DNA of 64,000 nt from JAFDVN01 sp964472275 (lineage in GTDB: Bacteria; Acidobacteriota; Holophagae; Holophagales; Holophagaceae): positions 11,484 through 75,483 of the forward strand of contig CAYYJN010000006.1 in NCBI GenBank assembly GCA_964472275.1, written 5' to 3'. Shown one piece after another: positions 1-8,086 of this stretch. The notes beneath the pieces are model-generated. The model had not been told where the DNA came from. It did not search any database and worked only from the letters and a program-made list of their open reading frames with translations. The position numbers and the translations under genes were made by a program. Position 1 is the first letter of the stretch. Every line of letters starts with the position of its first letter.

Positions 1-2045
1 TCCTCCGCCTCGGCGCGATAAAGCGCCAGGGCCGCGAAGGGCGGATAGGCGAGGGCTTCGCGATAGGGCAGCTCCGCCGCGGCGAAGCCTTCGAAATCCT
101 GGGCCACCGCGTGCTGGATGGCCGGATGGTCCGGCGCGTAGGTCTGGAGGATGACCCGTCCCGGGCGTTCGCCACGGCCCGCGCGGCCAGCCACCTGAGT
201 GAGCAATTGGAAGGTGCGTTCGGCGGCGCGGAAGTCGGGGATCTTGAGGCCCTGGTCCGCGCCAAGGATGCCGACGAGCGTGAGCTTCGGGAAGGTGTGG
301 CCCTTGGCGAGCATCTGGGTGCCGACGAGCAGATCCACCTCGCCGTGCTCCGCCGCGAGCAGCGCGGCCTCCAGCGCGCCGCGCCGCGAAGTCGTGTCCC
401 GGTCCAGGCGGAGGATGCGCGCGGACGGGAAGAGCCGCGTGAGTTCTTCCTCCACCCGCTCGGTGCCTTCGCCCACACCGCGCAAGTGGACTTCGCCGCA
501 GAAGGGGCAGGCTTCGGGCGGAGCCGCTTCGTGCCCGCAGAGATGGCATTTGAGCCGATGCGCGGCGCGATGGAAGGTGAGGCTCACCGAGCAATGGGGG
601 CAATCGAGGCTCTGGCCGCAGGCGCGGCACATCCAGAAAGATTCGTAGCCGCGCCGATTCAGCAGCAACATCGCCTGCTCGCCTTTGGCCAACGCGGCTT
701 GGATGCCCGCCATCAATTGCGGCGAGAAGAGCACCTTCTTCCGCGCGGCTTTGTAAGCTTCGCGAAGGTCCACGACTTCCACCGTCGGCATGGTCACGCC
801 CGCCGGCCGTTCCGTGAGGCGGTGCAGCGCGTAGCGTCCCGTTTGAGCCGCGTGCCAGCTTTCCAGCGAAGGCGTCGCCGATCCGAGCACCACGGGGCAG
901 CCTTCGATCTGCGCCCGTTTGATGGCGAGATCCCGGGCCTGGATGCGGGGATGTTCCTCGGACTTATAGGAACCTTCGTGCTCTTCATCCACGATGACGA
1001 GGCCGATGCCGCGGAGCGGCGCCAGCACCGCGTTGCGGACGCCGACGAAAAGGTCAGCCCCATCCTGGAGCAGCCGCACCACATCCGCCTGCTTCTCAGT
1101 GGCGTTGAGGCCGGCGTGGCCCACGGCGACGCGGCCGGGAAAGCGCGCCTCCAGCCGCGCCAGCAGCCGTGGCGTGAGGCCGATCTCGGGCACGAGCCAC
1201 AGCACGCGTTGGCCCTTCGCGAGCGCGCGGCCCGCCAGATCCAGGTAGACCTCGGTCTTGCCCGAGCCGGTCACGCCATGGAGCAGATGCGCGTGGAAGG
1301 ACCCCAACGCGATGGCGTCCGCGACGGCGCGCTGTTCGGCGTTGAGCGTCACGGCCCGGTCCACCCCCGCTTCGCGCTTCTGGGAGAGCGGCTCCAGGCG
1401 TTTGAGTCGCTCGATGAGGCCATGGCGTTCCAGCGTGCCCAGCACCCCGCCGCTCACCCGCGCGGCGCGCAGCAGCTCCGCCTCCAGCAACGCACCGCCC
1501 GCGTCCTCCAACGCCAGCAGCACGCGAGCCTGTTGCTCCGTGACGCGGGACGGATGCGGCTGCGCCGTGCGCCGCACTTCGGTCAGGCCCGCGCCGCGGA
1601 GGTCCTCCCTGTGCAGCAGCGTGGGCAGCGCGATCTCCCCCGCGTGCCAGGCGTCGCCAACACCGACGAGCTCCGCCCACGCGCCCGCGTCGCGCAGCGC
1701 GGAAAGGCGGCGCCCATCCGGGATCTCAGCGTCCCACCGCGGCTTCAGGGCCTGGGGCAGCGCCAGGGGAAGCAGGCTCGCCTCCGCCACGCCGTAGTAG
1801 CGCGAGGCGAAGGCCAGGAGCTCCCGCAGCTTCGGTGGCAGAAGCGGGAAGGGATCGAGGGCTTCCTCGATGGGCTTGAGCTTCGCCGCAGGTGGCGCGG
1901 GGTCCGGGCCCAACACCAGCCCGACCGCCGATGAAGCCCGCACTTTCACCTTCACCCGCACTCCCGGCGGCAGCCCTTCCGGCGCGAGATAGGTCAGCGG
2001 CGGAAGCGGCCGGTTGAGGGCGATGCGGGTGGGGATGAGCGTCAT
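1..2045 (-). CDS. priA: Primosomal protein N' (PriA helicase), 3' end beyond the window
   Basis: PriA is the DEAH-type 3'-5' DNA helicase that recognises stalled forks and reloads the replisome. Reading the minus strand from the ATG at 2045-2043 gives an open frame to the window edge (about 681 codons; the last few dozen residues lie outside). The N-terminal 3'-DNA-binding domain is recognisable, followed by a Walker A GSGKT near residue 260, a DEEH box near 352, and paired CxxC zinc clusters (CRACG, CPHCS, CHLCG, CPFCG) near residues 455-520. The helicase block with TQMLAKG and QVAGRAGRG follows. The start overlaps the stop of the upstream gene as ATGA, so translation is probably coupled. 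A 607-aa frame on the opposite strand is its shadow. Confidence 0.95.
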   Translation of the reverse strand, partial: MTLIPTRIALNRPLPPLTYLAPEGLPPGVRVKVKVRASSAVGLVLGPDPAPPAAKLKPIEEALDPFPLLPPKLRELLAFASRYYGVAEASLLPLALPQALKPRWDAEIPDGRRLSALRDAGAWAELVGVGDAWHAGEIALPTLLHREDLRGAGLTEVRRTAQPHPSRVTEQQARVLLALEDAGGALLEAELLRAARVSGGVLGTLERHGLIERLKRLEPLSQKREAGVDRAVTLNAEQRAVADAIALGSFHAHLLHGVTGSGKTEVYLDLAGRALAKGQRVLWLVPEIGLTPRLLARLEARFPGRVAVGHAGLNATEKQADVVRLLQDGADLFVGVRNAVLAPLRGIGLVIVDEEHEGSYKSEEHPRIQARDLAIKRAQIEGCPVVLGSATPSLESWHAAQTGRYALHRLTERPAGVTMPTVEVVDLREAYKAARKKVLFSPQLMAGIQAALAKGEQAMLLLNRRGYESFWMCRACGQSLDCPHCSVSLTFHRAAHRLKCHLCGHEAAPPEACPFCGEVHLRGVGEGTERVEEELTRLFPSARILRLDRDTTSRRGALEAALLAAEHGEVDLLVGTQMLAKGHTFPKLTLVGILGADQGLKIPDFRAAERTFQLLTQVAGRAGRGERPGRVILQTYAPDHPAIQHAVAQDFEGFAAAELPYREALAYPPFAALALYRAEAE

Positions 2046-3367
2046 TGCGGTCCGGTTTTGGGGACGGTCATCCGCGCCCACTGCGCGGCGGACTGCTCAT
2101 CCCCGCAGCGGCGGGCCAACTCGGACGCCCATCGCGGCAGACCCGCGGAGGGCCGCCATTCCATCGCCTCCCGCACCACCCGGTCAGCCTCGTAGCCCTG
2201 CCCCTGGCGGAGGTAGGCCTCGACCAGGGGAGAAAGGAGCCGATCCCAGTCACCTTCTAGGGTATCCATTGGCTTCCCATCCCGCCCCAGCATGAAGAAT
2301 CTCCTGGGATGCTCCCTCTGGTCGTTCCACCAGGGCTGGACCAAGTCCACGATGTCTCTCCAATGGTTCGCGCGTTTGGCCCCGTAGATGTATCCGCTAA
2401 GGCTGAATTCATCTGGAATCACCTTGGAGTTGGGCAGGGGAAGCGGAGTGAGCGAATCAAGGAGCGGACGAAGGGGGCGACCGCCGGCGACTTCCTGGAG
2501 GCGGACCCAAAGACTCCAAAGGTCGTAGTCATCCGGACGAGCTCGGAGACCATCCTCGATTTGCGGGAGGCATCGCGAGGCTTCTTGCTGCATGGTGGGC
2601 GATAGTCCAGCGCCCGCCATCCGGAGCATCAACGACCAAACTCCAGTCAGGTCCTTCAGAGACTGGGCTCGCTCTCCCGTGCCCATCAATCTCGCTACCG
2701 GCCCCCAGATGCGCTCGTCTTCGCCTTCTGGCAGCGGTTTCGAAAGAGATGGAGGATCGGGAAATTGGGGTAAGCCTCCACCGTCCACCGGTGGCTTCTT
2801 GTAGGTCAGGTAGGGCTTCATCAAGGTTCTCGCCAGGAAAACCCGCTTGCCCAGTAGCGCGCTCAGCGCGTCCATCCGATCAGGGTGACTTCCCAGAAAG
2901 GCGGTGAGGACCTGGATAGGCCCCTGAATGCCTCGGCGCTCAACCAATGATTTGAGGAACTCCGCAGATGGAAGCGTCGTCCCGGAATCGAGAACGCTCC
3001 CGTCCTTATCCACCAGCGCCCAGCGGGTTTCACCACTCCACCGCTCTCTCGCGCACAGTTCTTTGCCGAGCATTGAGGCCTGGGGAATCACCCATTGGCC
3101 GATGCCCGTCTCCAGAAGGAATGGATCCGAGTCGAGCGTTTTTTTCAATTCGCCCGTCCAGTCCTGTGAAACGCCGGACAGCAGAACCCATTGGGCCCAC
3201 CCATCCTGTTTCACCTTGGCAACCCACTCCACCAGGGTGTTTGGTGTGGAAGCTCCTTCCGAATCTGGGCGGGCAACCATGGCTGCTTGGGCCGCCAGCG
3301 GCACGGCGAGGGCGGGAAGGATCAGGGCGGCGGCGCGGCGCATTCGGCTCTCGGAAAAGGCCAGCAT
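2042..3367 (-). CDS. Secreted hypothetical protein, repeat-like helical C-terminus
   Basis: A 441-residue protein I do not recognise. The N-terminus (MRRAAALILPALAVPLAAQA from residue 9) is a clear Sec signal peptide ending in AQA, so export to the periplasm is likely. Met9 at 3343 is the more natural start, because Met1 would put an unusual polar stretch before the signal. The C-terminal third is rich in helix-forming, TPR-like residues (EAYLRQGQGYEADRVVREA). It is codirectional with and coupled to priA (ATGA), and divergent from tsaD with only 11 bp between annotated starts (35 bp if Met9 is used). The function is unknown, and a link to PriA is only positional. Confidence 0.8.
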   Translation of the reverse strand: MLAFSESRMRRAAALILPALAVPLAAQAAMVARPDSEGASTPNTLVEWVAKVKQDGWAQWVLLSGVSQDWTGELKKTLDSDPFLLETGIGQWVIPQASMLGKELCARERWSGETRWALVDKDGSVLDSGTTLPSAEFLKSLVERRGIQGPIQVLTAFLGSHPDRMDALSALLGKRVFLARTLMKPYLTYKKPPVDGGGLPQFPDPPSLSKPLPEGEDERIWGPVARLMGTGERAQSLKDLTGVWSLMLRMAGAGLSPTMQQEASRCLPQIEDGLRARPDDYDLWSLWVRLQEVAGGRPLRPLLDSLTPLPLPNSKVIPDEFSLSGYIYGAKRANHWRDIVDLVQPWWNDQREHPRRFFMLGRDGKPMDTLEGDWDRLLSPLVEAYLRQGQGYEADRVVREAMEWRPSAGLPRWASELARRCGDEQSAAQWARMTVPKTGPQ

Positions 3368-3378
3368 ACAATTGAACG

Positions 3379-4398
3379 ATGCTGGTCCTTGGCGTGGAAA
3401 GCTCCTGCGACGACTGCTCCGCGGCGGTGGTGGAGGAGACGGCGCGCGGACCGGTGTTGAAATCGCTGGTGCGGCGCAGCCAGGACGCGCTGCACGGACC
3501 TTTCGGCGGCGTGGTGCCGGAGCTGGCGGCGCGGGAGCACTTGCTCCAGGTGCGCGGGACGATCCAGGAGGCGTTGGACAAAGCGGGCGTGAAGCCTGCG
3601 GACCTCGATCGCGTGGCCGTCACGCGCGGGCCTGGCCTCGTGGGCAGTCTGCTTTGTGGCTTCAGCGCGGGCAAGGCGCTGGCGTGGCGGGAGGGCAAAC
3701 CCTGGGTGGGCGTCCATCACCTCCTCGGCCATCTCAACGCCGCGCGCTTCGACAACCCGGATCTGCCCTTCCCCGCGCTCGCGCTGCTGGTGAGCGGCGG
3801 CCACACGCACCTCTACCTCGCCCGGAACTGGACGAGCCTGGAGCTCCTCCGCAAGACCCGGGACGACGCCGCGGGCGAGGCCTACGACAAGGCCGCGCGG
3901 GTGCTGGGCCTGGGCTATCCCGGCGGTCCGCCGGTGGATGATTGCGCGCGCAAGGCGCCGAAGGCGGCCGAGCCCTTCACGGCGCCGCGCTTCCGCGACG
4001 GCCTGCCGGCCTGGAGCTTTTCCGGCATCAAGACCGCGCTCAAACTCCGCGTGGAGCGCGATCCGCGCCTCGCCACCGCCGGAGCGGAGGACGCGGAAGT
4101 GCAGGCCCTTTGCCGCAGTCTGCAGGAGGCCATCGCCGCCTGGCTGTTGAAGCCCATTCCCGACATCGCCCGGGAGCACGGCGCGAAAAGCCTCATCCTG
4201 AGCGGCGGCGTGGCCTGCAATTCTGAGCTGCGATCGCGAGCGACGGCGCTCGCCGAACGCGAAGGCCTCGCCCTCGCCATTCCCGAACCGAAACTCTGCA
4301 CGGACAACGGCGCCATGATCGCCGCCGCCGGCGCGTTACTGCCCGTGGAAGGCGGCTTCGCCCTCAACGCCGATTCCGACCTCCGTCTGGGAGCTTGA
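3379..4398 (+). CDS. tsaD: tRNA N6-adenosine threonylcarbamoyltransferase
   Basis: TsaD (Kae1/YgjD family) transfers the threonylcarbamoyl group from TC-AMP to A37 of ANN-decoding tRNAs, working with TsaB and TsaE, which are not in this window. The 339-residue length is typical. Diagnostic segments are GVESSCDDCSAAVVE at the N-terminus, the metal-binding HHLLGH near residue 113, VSGGHTHLY near 137, SFSGIKTA, and the C-terminal LSGGVACNSELR and CTDNGAM. The start lies 11 bp from the divergent secreted-protein gene. The stop codon directly abuts the gatC start (TGA-ATG without a gap), indicating one transcript. Confidence 0.97.
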   Translation: MLVLGVESSCDDCSAAVVEETARGPVLKSLVRRSQDALHGPFGGVVPELAAREHLLQVRGTIQEALDKAGVKPADLDRVAVTRGPGLVGSLLCGFSAGKALAWREGKPWVGVHHLLGHLNAARFDNPDLPFPALALLVSGGHTHLYLARNWTSLELLRKTRDDAAGEAYDKAARVLGLGYPGGPPVDDCARKAPKAAEPFTAPRFRDGLPAWSFSGIKTALKLRVERDPRLATAGAEDAEVQALCRSLQEAIAAWLLKPIPDIAREHGAKSLILSGGVACNSELRSRATALAEREGLALAIPEPKLCTDNGAMIAAAGALLPVEGGFALNADSDLRLGA

Positions 4399-4683
4399 AT
4401 GGATGTCACCCGCGACGATGTGCTCCGCTGCGCCAAGCTCGCGAGGCTCAGCCTTCGCGAAGACGAGATCGAACCCATGCGCCGCGCCATGGCTCAGCTC
4501 CTGACCCGCGCCGAAAAGCTGAACGATCTGCCGCTCGACGGCGTGGAGCCGCTGCTCCACGCGCTGCCGCTCGTCCTGCCCCGCAGGGAAGATGTGCCCG
4601 GCGAATGCCTCAGCCAGGAAGCGGCGCTCGCCAACGCGCCCGAACAGCGCGAAGGGCACTTCGTCGTTCCGAAAGTGCTCTAA
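4399..4683 (+). CDS. gatC: Asp/Glu-tRNA amidotransferase subunit C
   Basis: GatC is the small subunit that stabilises the GatCAB complex, which amidates mischarged Glu-tRNA(Gln) or Asp-tRNA(Asn). The 94 residues show the family pattern: VLRCAKLARLSLREDEIE at the start, the central LLTRAEKLNDLPLDGVEPLLHALPL, and the C-terminal LRED-like end with FVVPKVL. It begins at the base after the tsaD stop. gatA and gatB do not follow, so this subunit is separated from its partners and cotranscribed with a tRNA modification gene instead. Confidence 0.93.
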   Translation: MDVTRDDVLRCAKLARLSLREDEIEPMRRAMAQLLTRAEKLNDLPLDGVEPLLHALPLVLPRREDVPGECLSQEAALANAPEQREGHFVVPKVL

Positions 4684-4694
4684 CGGGATCCAAG

Positions 4695-4841
4695 CCCTTG
4701 GGCTACAGGCTTCGGGCTACACGGTTCAACCGACTTGACTCCAAACGGATCGTCAGCCTACGACTCGAATCCAAGTCGTAGGCTGACGATCAACGCCGGA
4801 TGGGTCGGCAGAAACCGCGTAGCCCGTAGCCCGAAGCCCGA
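4695..4841. repeat. Word-arm inverted repeat a (core GCCGACCCATC, reverse orientation)
   Basis: This fills the gap between the convergent gatC and zinc-ribbon genes. The outer arms are GGCTTCGGGCTAC-like words (4698-4725) and their complement (4815-4841). Inside is a perfect 18-bp hairpin: GATCGTCAGCCTACGACT at 4748-4765 pairs with 4774-4791 around an 8-nt loop. The core GGATGGGTCGGC (4798-4809) is the reverse complement of the core in elements d and l. There is no T-tract, so it is not an obvious intrinsic terminator. Confidence 0.8.
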
Positions 4842-4850
4842 AGTCTCGAT

Positions 4851-5423
4851 TTACCAATCCGATCCGCCGGAATCGCCGCCGCCGGAATCACCCCAGTCGG
4901 AGCCGCCGGAGGAATCGGACTCGCCCCAGTCCTGGCTCTGGCCGGAGTCGGATGAGCCTGACGAATCCCATCCGCCGCCGTTGTTGGATGAGCGGTTGCC
5001 GCCGCTGAGCATTTCGCCGATGAGCATGCCGGTGAGCATGCCGCCCAGATTCGGCCCCGGATTCATGGGCGCATAACCCTGCTGCTGGGCCAGCATTGCA
5101 GGGTCCGGATCGAGACCCAGGCGGCGGCGCGTGGCGGCCGGGAGTTCATCGTCCTTCAGCTCCTGGATACCGGCTTGAGCGCCGCAGTAGCCGCAGGTCC
5201 ACTTCACCGTGCGGGTGCCGTCGTAGTTGGCCTTCATCCCATCGCCGGAGGCGCCGCAGGCGGGGCACTTGGCGTAGGGCGAGACGAAGGCGTGGTCGCC
5301 AGCGATGTGCCCGCTGGTCATGCCGCGCTTGGCCGCGCCCATCTGCTCGGGACGGTCGCCTTTGCCCCGCATGGCGAAGTAGATGACCGCGATGACGATG
5401 AGGATGACGATGAAGGCGGCCAT
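4851..5423 (-). CDS. Membrane-anchored zinc-ribbon protein with Gly/Ser/Asp/Trp tail
   Basis: 190 residues in three parts. Residues 1-18 form one hydrophobic segment (AAFIVILIVIAVIYFAM) that could anchor the protein. Residues 50-85 hold two CxxC knuckles (CPAC and CGYC) spaced like a zinc ribbon. The last 50 residues are a low-complexity tail of G, S, D, N and W (GGSDWGDSGG-type repeats). It contains no catalytic motif that I can see. It stands alone, convergent with gatC and divergent from anmK. The function is unknown; the anchored ribbon plus sticky tail suggests an interaction or assembly role, which is speculation. Confidence 0.8.
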   Translation of the reverse strand: MAAFIVILIVIAVIYFAMRGKGDRPEQMGAAKRGMTSGHIAGDHAFVSPYAKCPACGASGDGMKANYDGTRTVKWTCGYCGAQAGIQELKDDELPAATRRRLGLDPDPAMLAQQQGYAPMNPGPNLGGMLTGMLIGEMLSGGNRSSNNGGGWDSSGSSDSGQSQDWGESDSSGGSDWGDSGGGDSGGSDW

Positions 5424-5468
5424 GGTCGGACTCCTGCGCTAGGACCCCTAGGATGTCAGAATCCAGCC

Positions 5469-6584
5469 ATGACCTCCCACTTCGATCGTCCTGGGCCATG
5501 GCGGGTGCTGGGGCTCATGTCCGGCACCTCCGCCGATGGCGTGGACGCGGCGCTCATCGAAGTGGACCCAGGCGGCTTCGATGGCGGCGCGCCCTTCCTT
5601 CGCCTGCTGGGTCACGCGCACACGCCCTATCCGGCCGACCTCCGCGAGGCGGTCCTCGCGGCGGCGGGCAATCGCCTGGACCCGGCGGCTCTGTGCATCC
5701 TTCAGCGAAAGCTCGGCGACCATCACGCGGAGGCCGCGGCCGCGCTCTGCGCGGACCTTGGGCTCGCCGCCGACCTGGCGAGTCTCCATGGCCAGACCGT
5801 TCAGCATCAGCCCGGCGATGGCGCCACGCTCCAACTCGCCGACCCCTTCGTACTGGTGGAGCGGCTGCGCTGCCCCGTGGTCTTCGACCTGCGCCGCCGC
5901 GACATGGCCCTGGGCGGCCAGGGCGCGCCGCTGGTGCCGAAGGCCGAGCTATGGCTGCACGGCGCGGACCGGCCTTTCCTCGCGCTGAATCTGGGCGGCA
6001 TCGCCAATGCGACGATCTGGGACGGGCACCAACTCCACGCCTGGGATCTAGGGCCGGGCATGAGCCTGCTCGATCTCGCGGCGAAGCGTTGGCTTGGCAT
6101 GGACTACGATCCCGATGGCCGCCACGCCTCCGGCGCGGTGGATGAAAGCAAGATCGCAACCTGGCTCCAGCATCCCTACTTCCATCTCGCGCCGCCCAAG
6201 TCCACCGGCCGCGAGATGTTCGGCGAAGCGTGGCTGGAGGCGGAAGCGCCCGCGCTGGAGCGCCTGCCCATCGCGGATCGGCTCGCCACCCTCACTGCCT
6301 TCAGCGCCGCGGCCATCGCCCACGAACTGCACCGCGTCCGCCTTCCCCTTTCCGGCGGCCTCCTCAGCGGCGGCGGAGCCATGCACGAACGCCTGCGCCG
6401 TGAACTCGCGAGCCGCTCGCCCGCCCTCGCCTGGCGCGTGGACAAGAGCCTGCCGCCCGGAAGCCGCGAAGCCGTGAGCTGGGCCCTCCTCGGCGCCGCC
6501 AGCGCCGCCGGATTCCCCGCCAACTTCCCCCCCGTCACCGGCGCGACGAAAGAAGCCATCCTGGGAGCGTGGGTGTTCCCGTGA
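5469..6584 (+). CDS. anmK: Anhydro-N-acetylmuramic acid kinase
   Basis: AnmK hydrolyses and phosphorylates 1,6-anhydro-MurNAc to MurNAc-6-phosphate, a step in recycling cell-wall fragments. The ATG at 5469 gives 371 residues, the usual length; the open frame extends upstream but without family sequence. Key features are the nucleotide-binding GLMSGTSADGVD near residue 16, HGQTVQH, DLRRRDMALGGQGAPLVP, and ALNLGGIAN near 178. Its last bases (GTGA) overlap the start of the next gene, a peptide-binding lipoprotein, so the two are translationally coupled. Confidence 0.95.
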   Translation: MTSHFDRPGPWRVLGLMSGTSADGVDAALIEVDPGGFDGGAPFLRLLGHAHTPYPADLREAVLAAAGNRLDPAALCILQRKLGDHHAEAAAALCADLGLAADLASLHGQTVQHQPGDGATLQLADPFVLVERLRCPVVFDLRRRDMALGGQGAPLVPKAELWLHGADRPFLALNLGGIANATIWDGHQLHAWDLGPGMSLLDLAAKRWLGMDYDPDGRHASGAVDESKIATWLQHPYFHLAPPKSTGREMFGEAWLEAEAPALERLPIADRLATLTAFSAAAIAHELHRVRLPLSGGLLSGGGAMHERLRRELASRSPALAWRVDKSLPPGSREAVSWALLGAASAAGFPANFPPVTGATKEAILGAWVFP

Positions 6585-8086
6585 AAGCGCGGATTGGCTT
6601 CGCCGCACTTTGCTTGCTGCTTTCCTGCCGTCCGCATCCTCGTCCCCACACGGTGGTGATGGCGTGGGAGGCCTTTCCGCTGAGTTTGGATCCGCGGATG
6701 GGCAACGATCAGGCGAGCGAGCGGCTGCTGGCGCTCACGCACCAGGGGCTGCTGCGGCGGGACGCGGAGCTGCGCCTGGTGCCGGATGGATGCCTCGCGT
6801 GGCGGTGGGTCACGCCCTACTCGGAACTCGCCTTCGACTTTCCCGCGCCAGGACATGAGTCGGCCTCATGGTTCCGCTTTCCGGACGGCCGCTTCCTGCG
6901 CGCGGAGGACGCGCTCTGGAGCGTGAAGGCGCTCATGGACGAACGCGTGCGCGGCGCGAAGGCCTCGGTCTTCCAGGCCGAGATCGCCTCCGCGTGGGTG
7001 GAGAACTCCGTTCTGCACCTGAAGCTAAAGGCGCCGGATCCGGGCTTTCCTTCCAACCTCCTTCGCGGCGGCCTGGGGCTCGTGCCGGAGGGCGCGACCG
7101 GGGATGACCCGCCGGGGACGGGGCCGTACCGCCTCATCGCCCGCGTGCCGGAGCAGGAGCTGCTGCTCCAAGCCCGGCGCGAGCATCCGGATTTCAACGG
7201 TCGAGGCGAGCCTCAGGATCTGGATCTGCGGCTCATGCCCGACGCCACGGCGCGGTTGCTGGCGCTGCGCCATGGCAGCGTCCAGCTTTCCCTCAGCAAC
7301 CTTCCGCCCGATCTCGCGGCCGCGGCGGGCGCGGGGGTGACGATCCGCACCGTGCGCGGCGCGTCGGAGGAGTATGTGGCCTTCCGTTGCGCCGACCCCG
7401 CCCTCAAGGACGCGCGGGTGCGAAAGGCCCTGAGTCTCGCGTTGGATCGGGAGCTGATGGTCCGAACGCTTCGGAACGGCTGGGCTCGACCCGCCTGGCG
7501 CTTCTTCCCGCCCGGCGACGGCGAGGCGACGCCGCTTCCCGACATCGCCACCCGACGCGCGGAAGCCACCCGTCTCCTGGATGACGCGGGGGTCACGGGA
7601 CGACCCCGACTCACGCTCACGCTGCTCACGACGCCGGAGATCGAAGCCCGCGCCAAGGCTCTCGCCATCCAGGACCAGTGGCGGAAAATCGGCGTGGACC
7701 TGCGCCTGGAGACGAAAGAGTTCGGCGCGCTCTTTTCGGATGTGGTCGCCGGGCGATTCCAGGTGGTGAGCCTGCGCTGGACCGGCGTGACGGATCCGGC
7801 GATCCTCCGCCGCATCTTCCATTCGGCGTCCTTGCCGCCGAACGGCTTCAATCGCGGCCGCTACGCCGATCCGGAAACCGACCGCTTGCTGGACGCGGCG
7901 GACCGCGCCGAGCCCTCCGCGCGGCAAGCTCTGCTGGATCAGGCTCAGGACCGCATCGCGGACCAGGCGCCCTACGCGATGCTCTGGTGGCCGGACCAGA
8001 TCATCGCCTCGGCCCCCGGCGTGCAGGTGGACCTCAACGGCGCGGGCGACTTCTCGGCGGTGTGGCGCGATAATCGGGCGCCATGA
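6581..8086 (+). CDS. Peptide-binding lipoprotein (SBP family 5)
   Basis: Periplasmic solute-binding protein of the DppA/OppA family (SBP_bac_5). I take the GTG at 6581, which forms a GTGA overlap with anmK, over a GTG 12 nt earlier. This gives 501 residues with a short signal sequence and a lipobox (LLLSC) at residues 12-16, so it should be lipid-anchored. Family segments include LSLDPRMGND, the WRWVTPYSELAFDF region and VRKALSLALDREL. No permease or ATPase genes are adjacent. Coupling to anmK suggests it may bind muropeptides, as MppA does, but the ligand cannot be read from sequence. Confidence 0.88.
   Translation: MKARIGFAALCLLLSCRPHPRPHTVVMAWEAFPLSLDPRMGNDQASERLLALTHQGLLRRDAELRLVPDGCLAWRWVTPYSELAFDFPAPGHESASWFRFPDGRFLRAEDALWSVKALMDERVRGAKASVFQAEIASAWVENSVLHLKLKAPDPGFPSNLLRGGLGLVPEGATGDDPPGTGPYRLIARVPEQELLLQARREHPDFNGRGEPQDLDLRLMPDATARLLALRHGSVQLSLSNLPPDLAAAAGAGVTIRTVRGASEEYVAFRCADPALKDARVRKALSLALDRELMVRTLRNGWARPAWRFFPPGDGEATPLPDIATRRAEATRLLDDAGVTGRPRLTLTLLTTPEIEARAKALAIQDQWRKIGVDLRLETKEFGALFSDVVAGRFQVVSLRWTGVTDPAILRRIFHSASLPPNGFNRGRYADPETDRLLDAADRAEPSARQALLDQAQDRIADQAPYAMLWWPDQIIASAPGVQVDLNGAGDFSAVWRDNRAP

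Noticed and set aside
111..1934. A 607-codon plus-strand open frame opposite priA
   Set aside because: It is antisense to a complete set of PriA motifs and shows only Arg/Ala/Gln-rich high-GC shadow sequence.
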